This document shows, piece after piece, positions 11,494-24,927 of a stretch of 64,000 nt of DNA (its first letter is position 1; every line of letters starts with the position of its first letter). The stretch is from Purshia tridentata (Eukaryota; Streptophyta; Magnoliopsida; Rosales; Rosaceae). The DNA is taken from assembly GCA_003254885.1 (NCBI GenBank), contig QANT01008595.1, positions 47,903 to 111,902 of the forward strand. Direction: 5' to 3'. The translations under genes were made by a program, and so were the position numbers. The notes beneath the pieces were generated by a model. It had not been told where the DNA came from. It was given only the letters and a program-made list of their open reading frames with translations, and made no database searches.

Positions 11494-14400
11494 TTAGGGC
11501 ATGGATGACCTTCGTCTGGAGCCAGGTGGGTTGGGTCTTTGTTGGTCTTCTCCAGTTTCATTGCCCTCAAGTTTTGTATGGAATGAGTTCTTGATTTTCC
11601 TCCACCCCAAACTCAAACCTAATGACACATTCCTTTTCTTGTTGCTTATCTTGCCATACTCCCGTTGCAGCTCAGAGTAGTCACTTCGCAGCTCTGCCAT
11701 CTTTATCTTCACATTCTCAAGCTCTGCTTTAAGATTCTTAAGTTCTACATCTGTTGATGATGAGTGGTTTCCTTCTTGTTCAGAGTTATTGCCACTTGCT
11801 GATGTCTCCTTCTCTTGCATCACTGCTCTCATCTTTACTTGCTCTGAGAAAAGCACCTGCACATGATACATATATTCTTCTTCTGGTGAGAAATGTCAAT
11901 TTGGGTGGACCATATACTGGCCGGCACTATTTTCAAATGCTCAGTTAGAGAAAACTTGGTTTCATTCCCTAACCTAAACCATGTGAACAAAGGTTACATA
12001 GAAGATAGAAAGGCTCTTTCAAAAGGTTAATTTAGAAGATAGAAAGTCTTCAAATTAAGGAGTATCCATGAATTTATAAGATCACTCTTCACATCTTTAC
12101 TACGTACTTGTAATTTTTTTCTGTTTGCAATTTGCAACAGTGGACTTAGACTATGCCTGGCAGTATTTTATTTTGTTGATACAATCTGATTGGTTTCTAC
12201 TTGAAATTTTAATATTTTATTTGGTTTGTGAAATTTTATATTGTTGATGCATATATACTCTTTTTGCAGCTCTAAGTATTTTATATTGGAAAAATTTCTG
12301 TATTCAACCATGATACATTGGATAAATATGATAGTGATGTTGGTTTGGATGGTGATGAGCAGTGGGATGAAAGAAGTGACATTTTCTCTTGGGATTTACT
12401 GTATGACTAATTAAATATTATATGTTTTGTGATTAATGCTTGAATGGCAATTAATAAATTTTCTTACTATTTATATTTGTTTTTATTTTTTAATTATAAT
12501 AATTTGAATCCTCAATATCTCACGGTTTATGCCTCTCCTTGCGAGACATAAGATGCCTCGAGTTATACCTTTTCCTTTGAAAACATTCACTAGTTACATG
12601 CATATAGTATGGATTCGACCTGCATAAAATATACAGATGTGCAATAACACATGGGACAATTTTTTCAATCTGTAGTCTTTAATTTTTTCCTCCTAGATTT
12701 TCTTCTATTTTCTTTCTTTCCCAAAAGCCTCTAAATGGTTTCGTTGACGATGTTGGTTATAGTTTATCATTACCTTAGTATGTGGTCGGTGGAGGTTCTT
12801 GGGTTGCAGTTCTTTTTCCTGATATTACATGAAAAACTTTAAATATCTGTCAAACATTTTCAACTGTAGGTCTGTAATTATTAAAGACCTAGATGGCTTA
12901 AAAATATAACTAATCTCCTAGCATTTTAAACTAATTTTCAACACGGACAAGCTGATACAAACTTTTTTTAAACTCTTGTGTGATGCTGACATAATTGGAA
13001 ATTTTACAAATGCTACCTGGACAATGGTTCTCATAGGAAGTCGATCATTTTGTGCAGCATGCATGCATGCGTCAAGGGATAGTTTCTCGCTGTTCATTAC
13101 TCTACATAGCCTTCTCCGGTCATGCTCAGTTAGTGAAGGATGAGTCTGCAAAAAAGGTTTAGAATTTAGCTTCAAAATTGCTTCAGGTAAAACCATAGAA
13201 ACAGGTGAGGATCGAAGTAACCTTGAAATAGATATCAATTGCTCTATAAAGACCATCATCACATGCTCGAGCATTTTCTGGAAGTAGTTCAGCCAATACT
13301 TGAAACTTGGTTAGGGAGAGATTTGGGTCTCCTGCAATCTCTGCTAGGTAGTTGTCTAAGAGCTTACTGACATTGACTTTGCCAGTCTTCTGTTGTTCTT
13401 GTTGCTGCTGCTCATGCATCAAGAATATTCCACAATCCTTTGCACAACATCAGTGTTGTACATCGTGCATTCTGCAGGTGAACTGTACTAGACATTGAAA
13501 AAATTAAAAAGAACATTAAGATTGATTATATAGTGACCTCTGCAGAGGATTCGATCTATTGTGATTATCTTGTCTGTCAAGTCAGACTAAATAGAGAATG
13601 TACAATACTCACCTAACCAGTTTCCCTTGATCTGCAATATTGTAACTAGGAATCAAAAGATCATTCACAGTGGCATCTTCTAACATAATCCCCACTCTCT
13701 TTTCGAGCTCGGAAATCAAAGCTGGCGATACAGAGTACATCATGGCCATCTTTAGCATCCGCAACAAGAACTTACATGGAACAGCTTCATGTTGAGGAGG
13801 AAGTATGCTCAGTAGGCTTTCAATAATTGCTTTTTGCTCCTTGCTGTTTCCGTAACCCCCTTCCTCTTTCCTCAATATACTGAACTGCAGGTCATTTTTT
13901 CCGAGCCCATATCCTCTTAGTCCTTCAAACTCTTCATCCATGCCTGGCAACCATCTCTCTGCATAGTGCATGATACATTTACCTACAAACTCAGGTCTTG
14001 TACTCTTCGCCTTTATTGCAGTTATAATCCTCAGGAAATGATCTATTCGGAAGGTAGCCACTTCATTAAAGCACCAGTCTTCTTGACAGTCTGTATCCCC
14101 ACTTATGTTTTCTCTAGAAGCCTTCCAAGCAATTGACTCACAGCACCTTCTGACAATTTGAAGATTGTCAGCCCATGGAGATAGGGTTTCACAAGATTTA
14201 AGTACAGTAATGGTGTCCTTCCATGAAGAAAGGAGTAAAAATGTGAGAAAGGCTTCTGTCTTGGAAATGAGGTTTCCATCTTCAAGTTCTTCAGTCATTT
14301 CTAGAAATTCTGATGCGCATCTTAGTGGAGCTATATTGTTGGGGTTTAAGTCCATTGGGAGACCATAACAGAATTTTAAAATGATTTCAAAGGTTTCTGA

Positions 14401-16063
14401 TCCACCTGGGAAGTTCTCAAGCTTAAGGTCATAACCAAAATTTGAGATTGAAGGCTGATATTCCAATCGACCTATGTAGCCACATTTTGATACCAAAGGA
14501 TACTGTTCAAAGAAAGAGAAAGGAAACAGAAAATAATTGAGTACCCTGTAGATGTGTTTTTCCCCCCTGGTTACACATTCAATTCGTGTAACAAGTACTA
14601 TACAAAAATGAATTCATGAGACGAAGTTCATGGTGTTGCATTCAAGTGCTTGTGTCTGTTAATATGAATTCTGTATGTCCTCTTATATATATAACAAGAA
14701 ACGAATAATCTGTTCATCGAATTTTAAAGAACTCCAAAATGTGGGAAGTGATGCAGTCACGGACATTGTTGAGTTCAATCATTGTGTGTGTTCTGCTTGT
14801 AGATAATTTTCCTTTTTAAATATGTAGAACAAATTATGTGTGTGCAAAAGAAACAGAGGAAGATATAAACACTGTGATGAAAAAAATTAGTTGATTCAAT
14901 TTAAGCATCGAGTATTGTGTTCAAGTAGCTTGAACTGTTTAAGGTGAACCTGAACAATTTTTTTTTTGTCTGAATGACCTTAATACCTGATGGATGCATA
15001 AGTAATAGGAATTTATAACAGTAGAGAGTTATTTGGTCATCCCATGGTCATGCATAAAGGGGAAAAAGAAAATTCTAGTTGCTTCACTGGAAAATTTATT
15101 TTTGGTGGTTAGTTTTTCTTTAATGTGGAAGAGAAAAATAAATGGTTCTTGTATTATGAAGCCACAAAAAGACAAAACAGAGGGGAAAAAGGGTGGAGTT
15201 GCTTCATTTCGCTGGAAATTTCATGATCTTGGTGGTTAATTTTTCTATAATGTAAAAGACAAAAATAAATGGTGCTGGTAATAGAACGATGGGAAACAAA
15301 ATTTAACAGAGGAGAAAGTGGGAGTTTCAAAGTACTAAAGTACCTTGAGGGCGGTATCACGAGTCTCTTTGTTTTCTCAGAAACAGATTTAGAATTTGGC
15401 TGACTCTGGAAATCTTGCATGCGCTGTTTGTATATGTTATAATACATGGAACTTCCTTTCAGGAAAACATTGTTCTGAACGCAACCTAGCATCTCTATTA
15501 GAATAACTATGACAATAATTTGAAGGGAAGGAAATTGTTATTGTTTATTATGTAAGAAGTTCATGTTTGGTTGTACTTTGCTCTACACTTTAATAAAGAC
15601 AGGTTTTATGAAAGCTTTTAGGTATCACATTACATTATACATTGTATCATGCTTTTTCTTGCCCTGTAGTTACCTTGTGAGCATTGAAGGTGACTTCTTG
15701 AACTTGAATTGTGAGGTCTGTTGGGACATGAGAAGTGATAAACCTGCATGAACCCACCAAAGGAAAGAGTGAGAGGAATAGGGAGGTGACAGTGTGTCAT
15801 CACTGAATGCTATGCAAAAGAAATTATAAGTGAGCCTAGACTGTCTCTAGAAACAGTACAGTATATATCTCTAAGGATAAAACTGGTTTTCTTCTTGCCA
15901 GTAGTAAATCGCAATTCTAGTAGTACCATGAGTGTTCTTTCTTTCCGAATCTATCATCTATAGCGACTTGTTTGGTGGGAACGACGATGCTTTGGTTGTG
16001 AAGTTGATCAGTGCCCTCATAATCTGTCCCAGGATTTTGTGGTGAAGTTAGAGACTTCTTCAT
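11494..16063 (-). pseudogene. NPH3/RPT2-like BTB protein gene, six exons, with a one-base frame break
   Basis: Members of this plant family are adaptors for CUL3 ubiquitin ligases and signal below phototropins and in auxin-dependent growth. Exons in transcription order: 15927-16063, 15674-15743, 13613-14502, 13222-13482, 13017-13145, 11494-11856. The protein begins MKKSLTSPQN. A BTB domain follows (HVPTDLTIQVQEVTFNAHK, GLRCASEFLEMTEELE-like region), then the NPH3 domain with its signature MMYSVSPALISELEKRVG, and a C-terminal coiled coil (about 45 residues rich in E, K, L) ending RRRSSMP. Exon 3 splices to exon 4 through GTGAGT..TACAG. In exon 4 the conserved reading VVQRIVEY..LMHEQ is broken: one T is missing near 13425 (minus-strand TATTCTTG), putting TGA in frame. 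Everything after it is intact in the shifted frame and would give about 616 residues. This may be a recent pseudogene, an allele or a sequencing error, and the last is quite possible. Confidence 0.85.
11857..13016 (-). other. Last intron of the NPH3-like gene
   Basis: An intron of about 1.16 kb with borders GTAGCA..TGCAG. On the opposite strand it contains a short acidic open frame ending at 12410 (DKYDSDVGLDGDEQWDE in part), which looks protein-like but has no start or splice context I can defend. The rest is AT-rich. Confidence 0.6.
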
Positions 16064-16130
16064 GGTGACACTCTTTTGGCTGCATAAGTTATGAGTGAAA
16101 CTTCATTTGGATGAGTCTATGTATAATATG

Positions 16131-16138
16131 ATATATAA
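16131..16138 (-). promoter_or_regulatory. Candidate TATA box of the NPH3-like gene
   Basis: The minus strand reads TTATATAT about 70 bases upstream of the start codon. AT-rich surroundings make chance occurrence likely. Confidence 0.3.
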
Positions 16139-16199
16139 GAGACTTGGGAGCGATCTGAATAAATGCATGAGAAGTGAGTCTGTGGTTGTGATCAATGTA

Positions 16200-17997
16200 C
16201 TCTTAAGAGGGTTGGTGGAATGGCCCCCTAACTGTTGCATAATCTGATTGAGACATACAGAGAGACTAATTTGGTGAATGTTAATGAAAGAGATAGAGAA
16301 TGTGAGCTATGACAGGTCAATTATCAGCCATATATGTAAGTATGGAAGCAACCAACAGATGGTTATGTGGCTATGAATAATAGATATTTCTTATAAAACT
16401 TTGTGGATCTCTTGCTTACAGAGAATGCCTGCCAGTCTTGATGTAACATCTGATTTGCTATATCTTTTTATGAATAATGCGATACAATCTATAATCAAAA
16501 AATAAGAGACCCTATTTAATCATAATTATCTTACATCTCAATGGTTCCACACTCTCAAAAATAGTCTGATTACTGTTGGACCATGCAAATCTAGCTCACA
16601 GATGGAAGACCAAATTCATGTAGTTCATTGGTTGTGTTGTTAAAAACTTGGGAATTTCATAATTGGTTCTAGGCTTCTGGTGTGTTTGTAGACTTGATCA
16701 ATGGTTGGAATTCTGAAGATTTTGTGTTGCATTTCTTTTTTGGTAAATAAAGTGTAACATTGAGAGTGTGGAACGCAGATGTAAATTAAGCTCTAAAATA
16801 AAGAGCTCTCCATAGGCTCACTTGCGCAAGATAATTCCAACAATAAGAAAGCACAATCAAGGCTAATGCAACAAGGCAAAGGCCCAACACCAAATGGCTC
16901 GAGACTGACCAACTTGCCCTCATTAAATTATAGCCTTTCAACAAAAGTCCATCAAGACTGACCAACATGTGCATCATTTACCATAATCATTCAACAAAAA
17001 ACCATTCAAATCTTTTACCTTTTTTACAATAATAGTTGATCAATAAAAAACAGAAGTTGTATAATTAGTATATTTATTTGAAATTTAAAATGGGAATTTA
17101 TCATTTGTGATACATCCTAAAATTATCTTATCTTTACGCGTGTACCTTGGTTACCTTAGCTCCAAAGGTTTTTAAAAGGTTGCTTTCAAAATATAAGTTC
17201 GGAAAGGAGTTGCCCTTATTTGGGATCCTACTTTCATGGGTTGAGGTTTTGCATGTGCACTCCTATCTTGCATGTGCATGCATGAATGCATATCGATCGA
17301 TCTAGAGCACATTTATGCACATGTTGGTGTACTAATTTATGCATAATATTTTCTCTTTGACTTGAAACAAATAAAAGAAGCAGGAAACTTGAAAACTAGG
17401 AAACTTTCAAAGAAGTGTTTGTTAGCACAAAAAGGGGGGTGAGATAGAGAATTTGCCTCTTTTTGTTGTTGTAAAGATGACCTCTTCTTATATAGAAAAG
17501 TGTATGTAACAAATTCAATGCCAACCCATTTGAGTTGGTGACTCTTTGGCTCGATCTGTGCCTTCTTCTATTCTATGTTAGCTTTGAGAGCCATATATAT
17601 CAGGATTCGATGAAGAAGAAAAAAAATAATAATAATAAAGAAGAAGGAGATCTTGTCTTGCATAACATGGGAAAGGTTGAAAATGAGGAATAATAACTAA
17701 TAACATTGTTTCCATTTCTGATGATGACATGTTTTAATTTCCTGCTTTAATTTGCCTATGACTGATCAATGAAAGCTCACCATTCATTCAGGTGTGGCAT
17801 TAATTTTTTAACAAATTAATTATGAAAATTAAGGTTCTCCATTATTAAGGTAAATGGATGTTTTTTACAAGTAACAAACATGAAATTAATTCATTATACG
17901 AGTGACTTTATGTAAGAAGAAAGAATATACATTATAGGGGTGATAGTCGAACTTTTTATTTTATTTTGAGAGAGAGATGATTTCAATTTACTAATTT
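16200..17997. other. Intergenic region between NPH3-like gene and RABH1
   Basis: No gene was found. The sequence is AT-rich with short direct repeats such as tgcatgtgcatgcatg near 17270. The open frame at 16786-16977 (minus) shows no family features. Confidence 0.6.
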
Positions 17998-18365
17998 AGG
18001 ATTTTTCCAACATTAGAGAGAGAAATACTATTACCTGGCCAAAAAAAAAGAGAGAGAAATACTATTAGACCTAAGTTAAATTAAAAATATAATTTTTGGT
18101 CCTTCATAGCTCACCCCACCTCCACCTCTCAAGGCCCAACTCTTCCCAACTTAGAATATCGTGGCTTTGTTTTTGGGTGCAAGTGTTCTATTACTGGAGG
18201 ATTTTTCCAACATTAGAGAGAGAAATACTATTAGACCTAAGTTAAATTAAAAATATAATTTTTGGTCCACCATAGCTCACCCCACCTCCACCTCTCAAGG
18301 CCCAACTCTTCCCAACTTAGAATATCGAGGCTTTGTTTTTGGGTGCAAGTGTTCTATTACTGGAG
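17998..18365. repeat. Tandem duplication of about 170-200 bp
   Basis: Copy 1 (17998-18197) and copy 2 (18198-18365) begin aggatttttccaacattag and end gttctattactggag, and differ by only a few bases. Copy 1 has about 32 extra bases in which agagagagaaatactatta is itself repeated after a poly-A run. The near identity suggests a recent event. No coding content. Confidence 0.95.
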
Positions 18366-19128
18366 TTGAACTATTCAAGCCCTCAGTAACTATATTAAAA
18401 AAAATTGTCAAGACAACGAATGGCTCTTTCTGAAAAAAAAAAAAAAGGAAAAAAAAAATGACAGAATGGATATGAGATCCATAATTTAGTCAAAATCTAA
18501 AAACTACCCTTGGTAACAATTGTAATAGTATATTTTAAAATTAAGAATGGTATGGTAATTTCAACTGTCCACACTTAACCAACATATGCAACTTCTTCTA
18601 ACCTCAATCTCACTATCTTGTCTTTTCTTGTCAAATTTTTGAACCTATCACATTTCCAAGTGAATTCATCTATCACATACAAATAGATATAATGGTATAA
18701 ATGATTATATTCGAAATAAAAAAAAATGCTATTCACATTCTCCATTGATCTTCTCTTTTATTATTTTTATTTCACAACGTAATTTTATAATCAAAATTAT
18801 TTAATTTTTAAGGAGTTAAACTATTTCAATCATAAATTTATTTTGTAAAATCAGAATAATAATGAAAAAAAATCGGTGAGAAAAATAAATTAGAAAAAAG
18901 TCACCGTTAGGTTAGGACCTCAAAAGTGGAAAAAAAAGTGTCGAATATGAAAAAGGAAAAAATTAAATAGGGCATGAGTCATGACTGCATAAGTCGCGTG
19001 AGTAGCGCGTGACAGAAATGGACGTAATATTAATAAAAGAGCGGGGGCAAATTGGGGTACACAATATCAAAGATTTTGACTTGTTGCCGTCTTCGACGTG
19101 GTTGGCGGTTTCTTTTCCCATAGGCTTC
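18366..19128. other. Promoter-side region of RABH1
   Basis: AT-rich sequence with poly-A runs and no gene. The last 120 bases become more GC-rich (gtcgcgtgagtagcgcgtgac near 18991), as expected approaching a core promoter. Confidence 0.5.
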
Positions 19129-19140
19129 ATATATAAATAG
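19129..19140 (+). promoter_or_regulatory. Candidate TATA box of RABH1
   Basis: The sequence catatataaatag lies about 140 bases upstream of the ATG. It matches the plant TATA consensus well and would leave a leader of roughly 110 bases. Confidence 0.6.
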
Positions 19141-21779
<2,639 letters not shown>

Positions 21780-22065
21780 GCTATTCGTTTATTCAAAAAA
21801 AAAGAGAGAAAGCAGTTAGTAGAATTCAAATTGAGCCAAAATAGTTATTCAAGTATAAGCTATTTTTACAGCAGGATGAAGTGGCATAGATCTAATGCTT
21901 TCTGTTCCATTATGTAATCAGGTGGTTTTTGAGTGTTTATAGGAAACTAAAGGTAGCAATTGTTTGTTCTAACCTACTAAAAACGACAGTTTGAATTTTG
22001 TATTATATTTCCATTACCATATTTTTCCCTGCACTATAGGTGGAAAGTTCTCCATATGTTTTTTC

Positions 22066-22291
22066 CATATGTACTCACAAAAAATATCATAATATATAAG
22101 CTTTAAATTCCAATGTGAGCTTTAAGCCTTCAAACATATGTACTCACAAAAAATATCATAATATATAAGAAATTTATAAAACTAGGGGATTCGAGGTGGT
22201 TGCCTCATTTGCCTAGGCTCAGGACCGGCTCTCGAAACCCAACTGGCTGCAGACTCAGCTTTAAATTCCAATGTGAGCTTTAAGCCTTCAA
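22066..22291. repeat. Interrupted tandem duplication with about 89 bp inserted in one copy
   Basis: Copy 1 at 22066-22133 consists of catatgtactcacaaaa… followed by …ccaatgtgagctttaagcc. The same two halves occur at 22135-22169 and 22259-22291, but separated by about 89 GC-richer bases (22170-22258) containing aggaccggctctcg. The simplest reading is a duplication followed by an insertion into, or a deletion from, one copy. The inserted piece is unlike its AT-rich surroundings. Confidence 0.8.
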
Positions 22292-22499
22292 GAGCACCAT
22301 CTGTATCAACTAGCTAGTTTCTTCATGAACACTTATGGCAAATCAGATGGTACATTACTTTTCTCTACATTGTACATCTAGCTGACTACATCCTTTTTTT
22401 TACATCTAAAAGGCCTACAAACTTTCAGCAATGGATCATATAATTAAAGGACAAGTTACTTTGTGGTTGCATTGATTATACACATCAATCAATTAAACA

Positions 22500-23460
22500 A
22501 AAGTGTTGAAAAATTTCATTGAAGAAATCACAAGAAATTCATACATTTATCATTAGAATTAGGAAACAATTACAGAAAATAGAGATTGAACAGCAGAATG
22601 TACAATCCCAAAAATACCTCTATTTCATCGGATTTTAAACAAAAACCACCAAGTAGCTATTGGTTTCATACAAAACAACGTTTAAACAAAAACCCTAAAT
22701 CCCGTCAGCTATTGAAAGCAAATTAATTGCAAGAAAAAAGAGACTGAACAAATTCGGACTCGGTGGCCGTGATTCTAACCGCCAGCCTCTCTCTGGCTAC
22801 CTCCAATTTCGTTTTGAAAGCCAGAAGCTGTTCCACATTGTCACAAGCTTCAACGTTAAAGTCCATTAAAGCCCGGAAATCAGGAGGAGGAGCGGTGGTG
22901 GTGGTGGTAGTGGTGGAGAGGAATTGGTCAGCGAGAAAGTCAAAGGAGTGAGGAGAGGAGGCATGGACGTAAGGACGACCGGTCTCAGAGACGACGAGAA
23001 CGGCGACGGGGGAGGCGGAGTGGGTGGCGTACTGCTCTGCTTTGTTGAAGAGACCCTTCCGTCTCTTGGAGAATGCCACCATGCGCTGCTGCTTGTCCGC
23101 TACCTTCTCTATGAGAACTTTCTTCCTTCCCATTATCATCTCAATTCTCGTGAAGAGATTGAATGTGTGTTTGTTTCAGTTGTTGATTGTTTCAGTTGTT
23201 GGTTGTGTGGGTTTAAGGTTAGGCGCGCTACAGCGGGAGAGAAATATAGAAAGTCAGATCCCAAAGAGAAACAGAAGCAAAAAGTGACCGTTGGAGGAAT
23301 ATGTTTTCAAAACTTGTTGAGGTGGCTTTCTAGCTAATTTCTAATGCCGGTGTGGTGTGTAAATTTTTATATGGCATTTACCATTTGGGTGATTTCCTGC
23401 GTTAAATGGGAATATGCTTCCCTCACTAAATTATTATTATTATTACTAAATAACCTCCAA
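22500..23460 (-). repeat. Copy A of a duplicated MADS-box block
   Basis: Similarity to 37800-38600 covers the MADS reading frame and parts of both flanks. Upstream, ttcctgcgttaaatgggaat resembles ttcctgcgtgggatgggaat. Downstream, both have an 'agaaatca…agatt…aca..aaatatagat' pattern. The two copies are in the same orientation about 15 kb apart, so this is a segmental rather than a retroposed duplication. Confidence 0.65.
22723..23133 (-). CDS. Type I (M-alpha-like) MADS-box transcription factor, single exon, 136 aa
   Basis: This encodes a DNA-binding nuclear protein of the kind that mainly acts in female gametophyte and endosperm development. Residues 1-60 form the MADS domain, starting MGRKKVLIEKVADKQQ and continuing FSKRRKGLFNKAEQYATH, with the basic KRR helix intact. 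A second Met two codons upstream (23139) is possible, but MGRKK is the family start. There is no intron and no K domain, as in type I genes. After the MADS domain come SSPHSFDFLADQFL, a run of seven threonines encoded by a microsatellite, and a short leucine-rich tail. It is shorter than most type I proteins (usually over 150 residues), so the C-terminus may be reduced. The related gene at 37989-38372 shares the SSPHSFDFL segment. Expression is not shown by sequence. Confidence 0.85.
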   Translation of the reverse strand: MGRKKVLIEKVADKQQRMVAFSKRRKGLFNKAEQYATHSASPVAVLVVSETGRPYVHASSPHSFDFLADQFLSTTTTTTTAPPPDFRALMDFNVEACDNVEQLLAFKTKLEVARERLAVRITATESEFVQSLFSCN

Positions 23461-24927
23461 AGTAACTCAAATTATGTTACCAAAACATAAAATAATTCAA
23501 ATTAATATCATTTTAGGGGATTTTTTTTTAATAAGTCACTTAAACAAAACTCTCTCTAAATTTCTAAACAATAAACCTAAAATGTTTTTATTTTATTTTA
23601 TAAATAAGTCACGAAATATCATCTTGGGGATTTGGGGGTTTTTTATGAATGAAACTTGTGCTTTTTTCTTTCTATTTTCCGAGCATAAGGTTTGGTAAAA
23701 ATCCAAAAACTGCAGTTTTGAAACTTTTTGTTTTTATTTGGTTTTAAGTCTCTTAGTATCACAAAATCCACAAGAACTAAAAAGAAAAATGTCATAAATC
23801 CAAAAAGATTTTTTTCTTAATTTTTCTTGAGTCTTGTTTTTGGTTAGTCGTTTCCAAATCCGATGATAAGAACTTGGTTGCCATTCATTACGGTTCTTTG
23901 AAATTGATAAGCATTGTTTGTGTTCTTTGGTTAATTATGCTTTACATGGTCATTCTTTAAATTATTTTGAGCACATACCCGTGATTATGCTATTGCATCA
24001 CTTAGAGAATTATATGTGGATTAAGTAATCATTAAGATATCAACAAACACTAGAACTTGTTTGAATATCTCTAGAGGCAAATTCATAAACGACGCAACAT
24101 TAATGAAATGATTTAGGTCATCTCTTGGATTGTTTGTGTCTTTCTAACCAACCTTTTACGTTGTTTATCCTAATTAGCCCCTTGAGCTTTTTAGAGTAAG
24201 CCTATTTTTTTCTTAAACCTCATTATCCATACTCATTTAGCCTTAAACACTCTTCATACCCATTTCTAGAGAACTACGGAAGCATAAAACCATTATAAGA
24301 GATATCCAAATACTGCAAGGAATAAAAAGAGCTTAGAAGTATTGAAAAGTAGAAGAAAGTGAATGTAAAGTGCCATAAGCCAAGTCATTCAGAGTTATAA
24401 ATTTGCGAAGCCATAAAATTGGGCCAGTGTTAAAGAAAAAAAAAACGTGAAAAGAAGAAAAGAAAAAAACTCAAAAGTTTCATAGTTTCAAGCCTTGCAT
24501 GTTTTCCAAGTTCTCTACAATCTCTACACTTCAATGTTGTGTTTCGTTAATAGTTTAATTAAGTCCTTTTGATCTTTGGTGTTGCATTAGTTTACATTAA
24601 TTAGTGGAGAGATGATATGAACAGCAAACCTATGAGGGTTTGGGGAAAAAAAAAATTCATTTACTATAGATTACGCACAAAAAATATATGATTGGTGTAT
24701 AAGTACCAAATATCTATCTAAGCTTTTTTAAGTTTATAGGTTGCAACGAGCTTTTAATATCTGCAAACATAACAATAACATTACTATAAATATAAAATTC
24801 AATTTACCCATATACAGAACACACATGAAAATATCATTATTTACATTACAAAGAAAAATACATCAAAAGAGTAGTCCTCGATACACAACAGCATAAAAGT
24901 AATTTGAGGCATGAAGATGGCAGCGAA
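23461..24927. other. Intergenic AT-rich region
   Basis: No gene or recognisable element was seen. The stretch at 23650-24500 has moderately even composition with many short homopolymers. Six-frame reading gives only short frames without conserved motifs. Confidence 0.6.
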
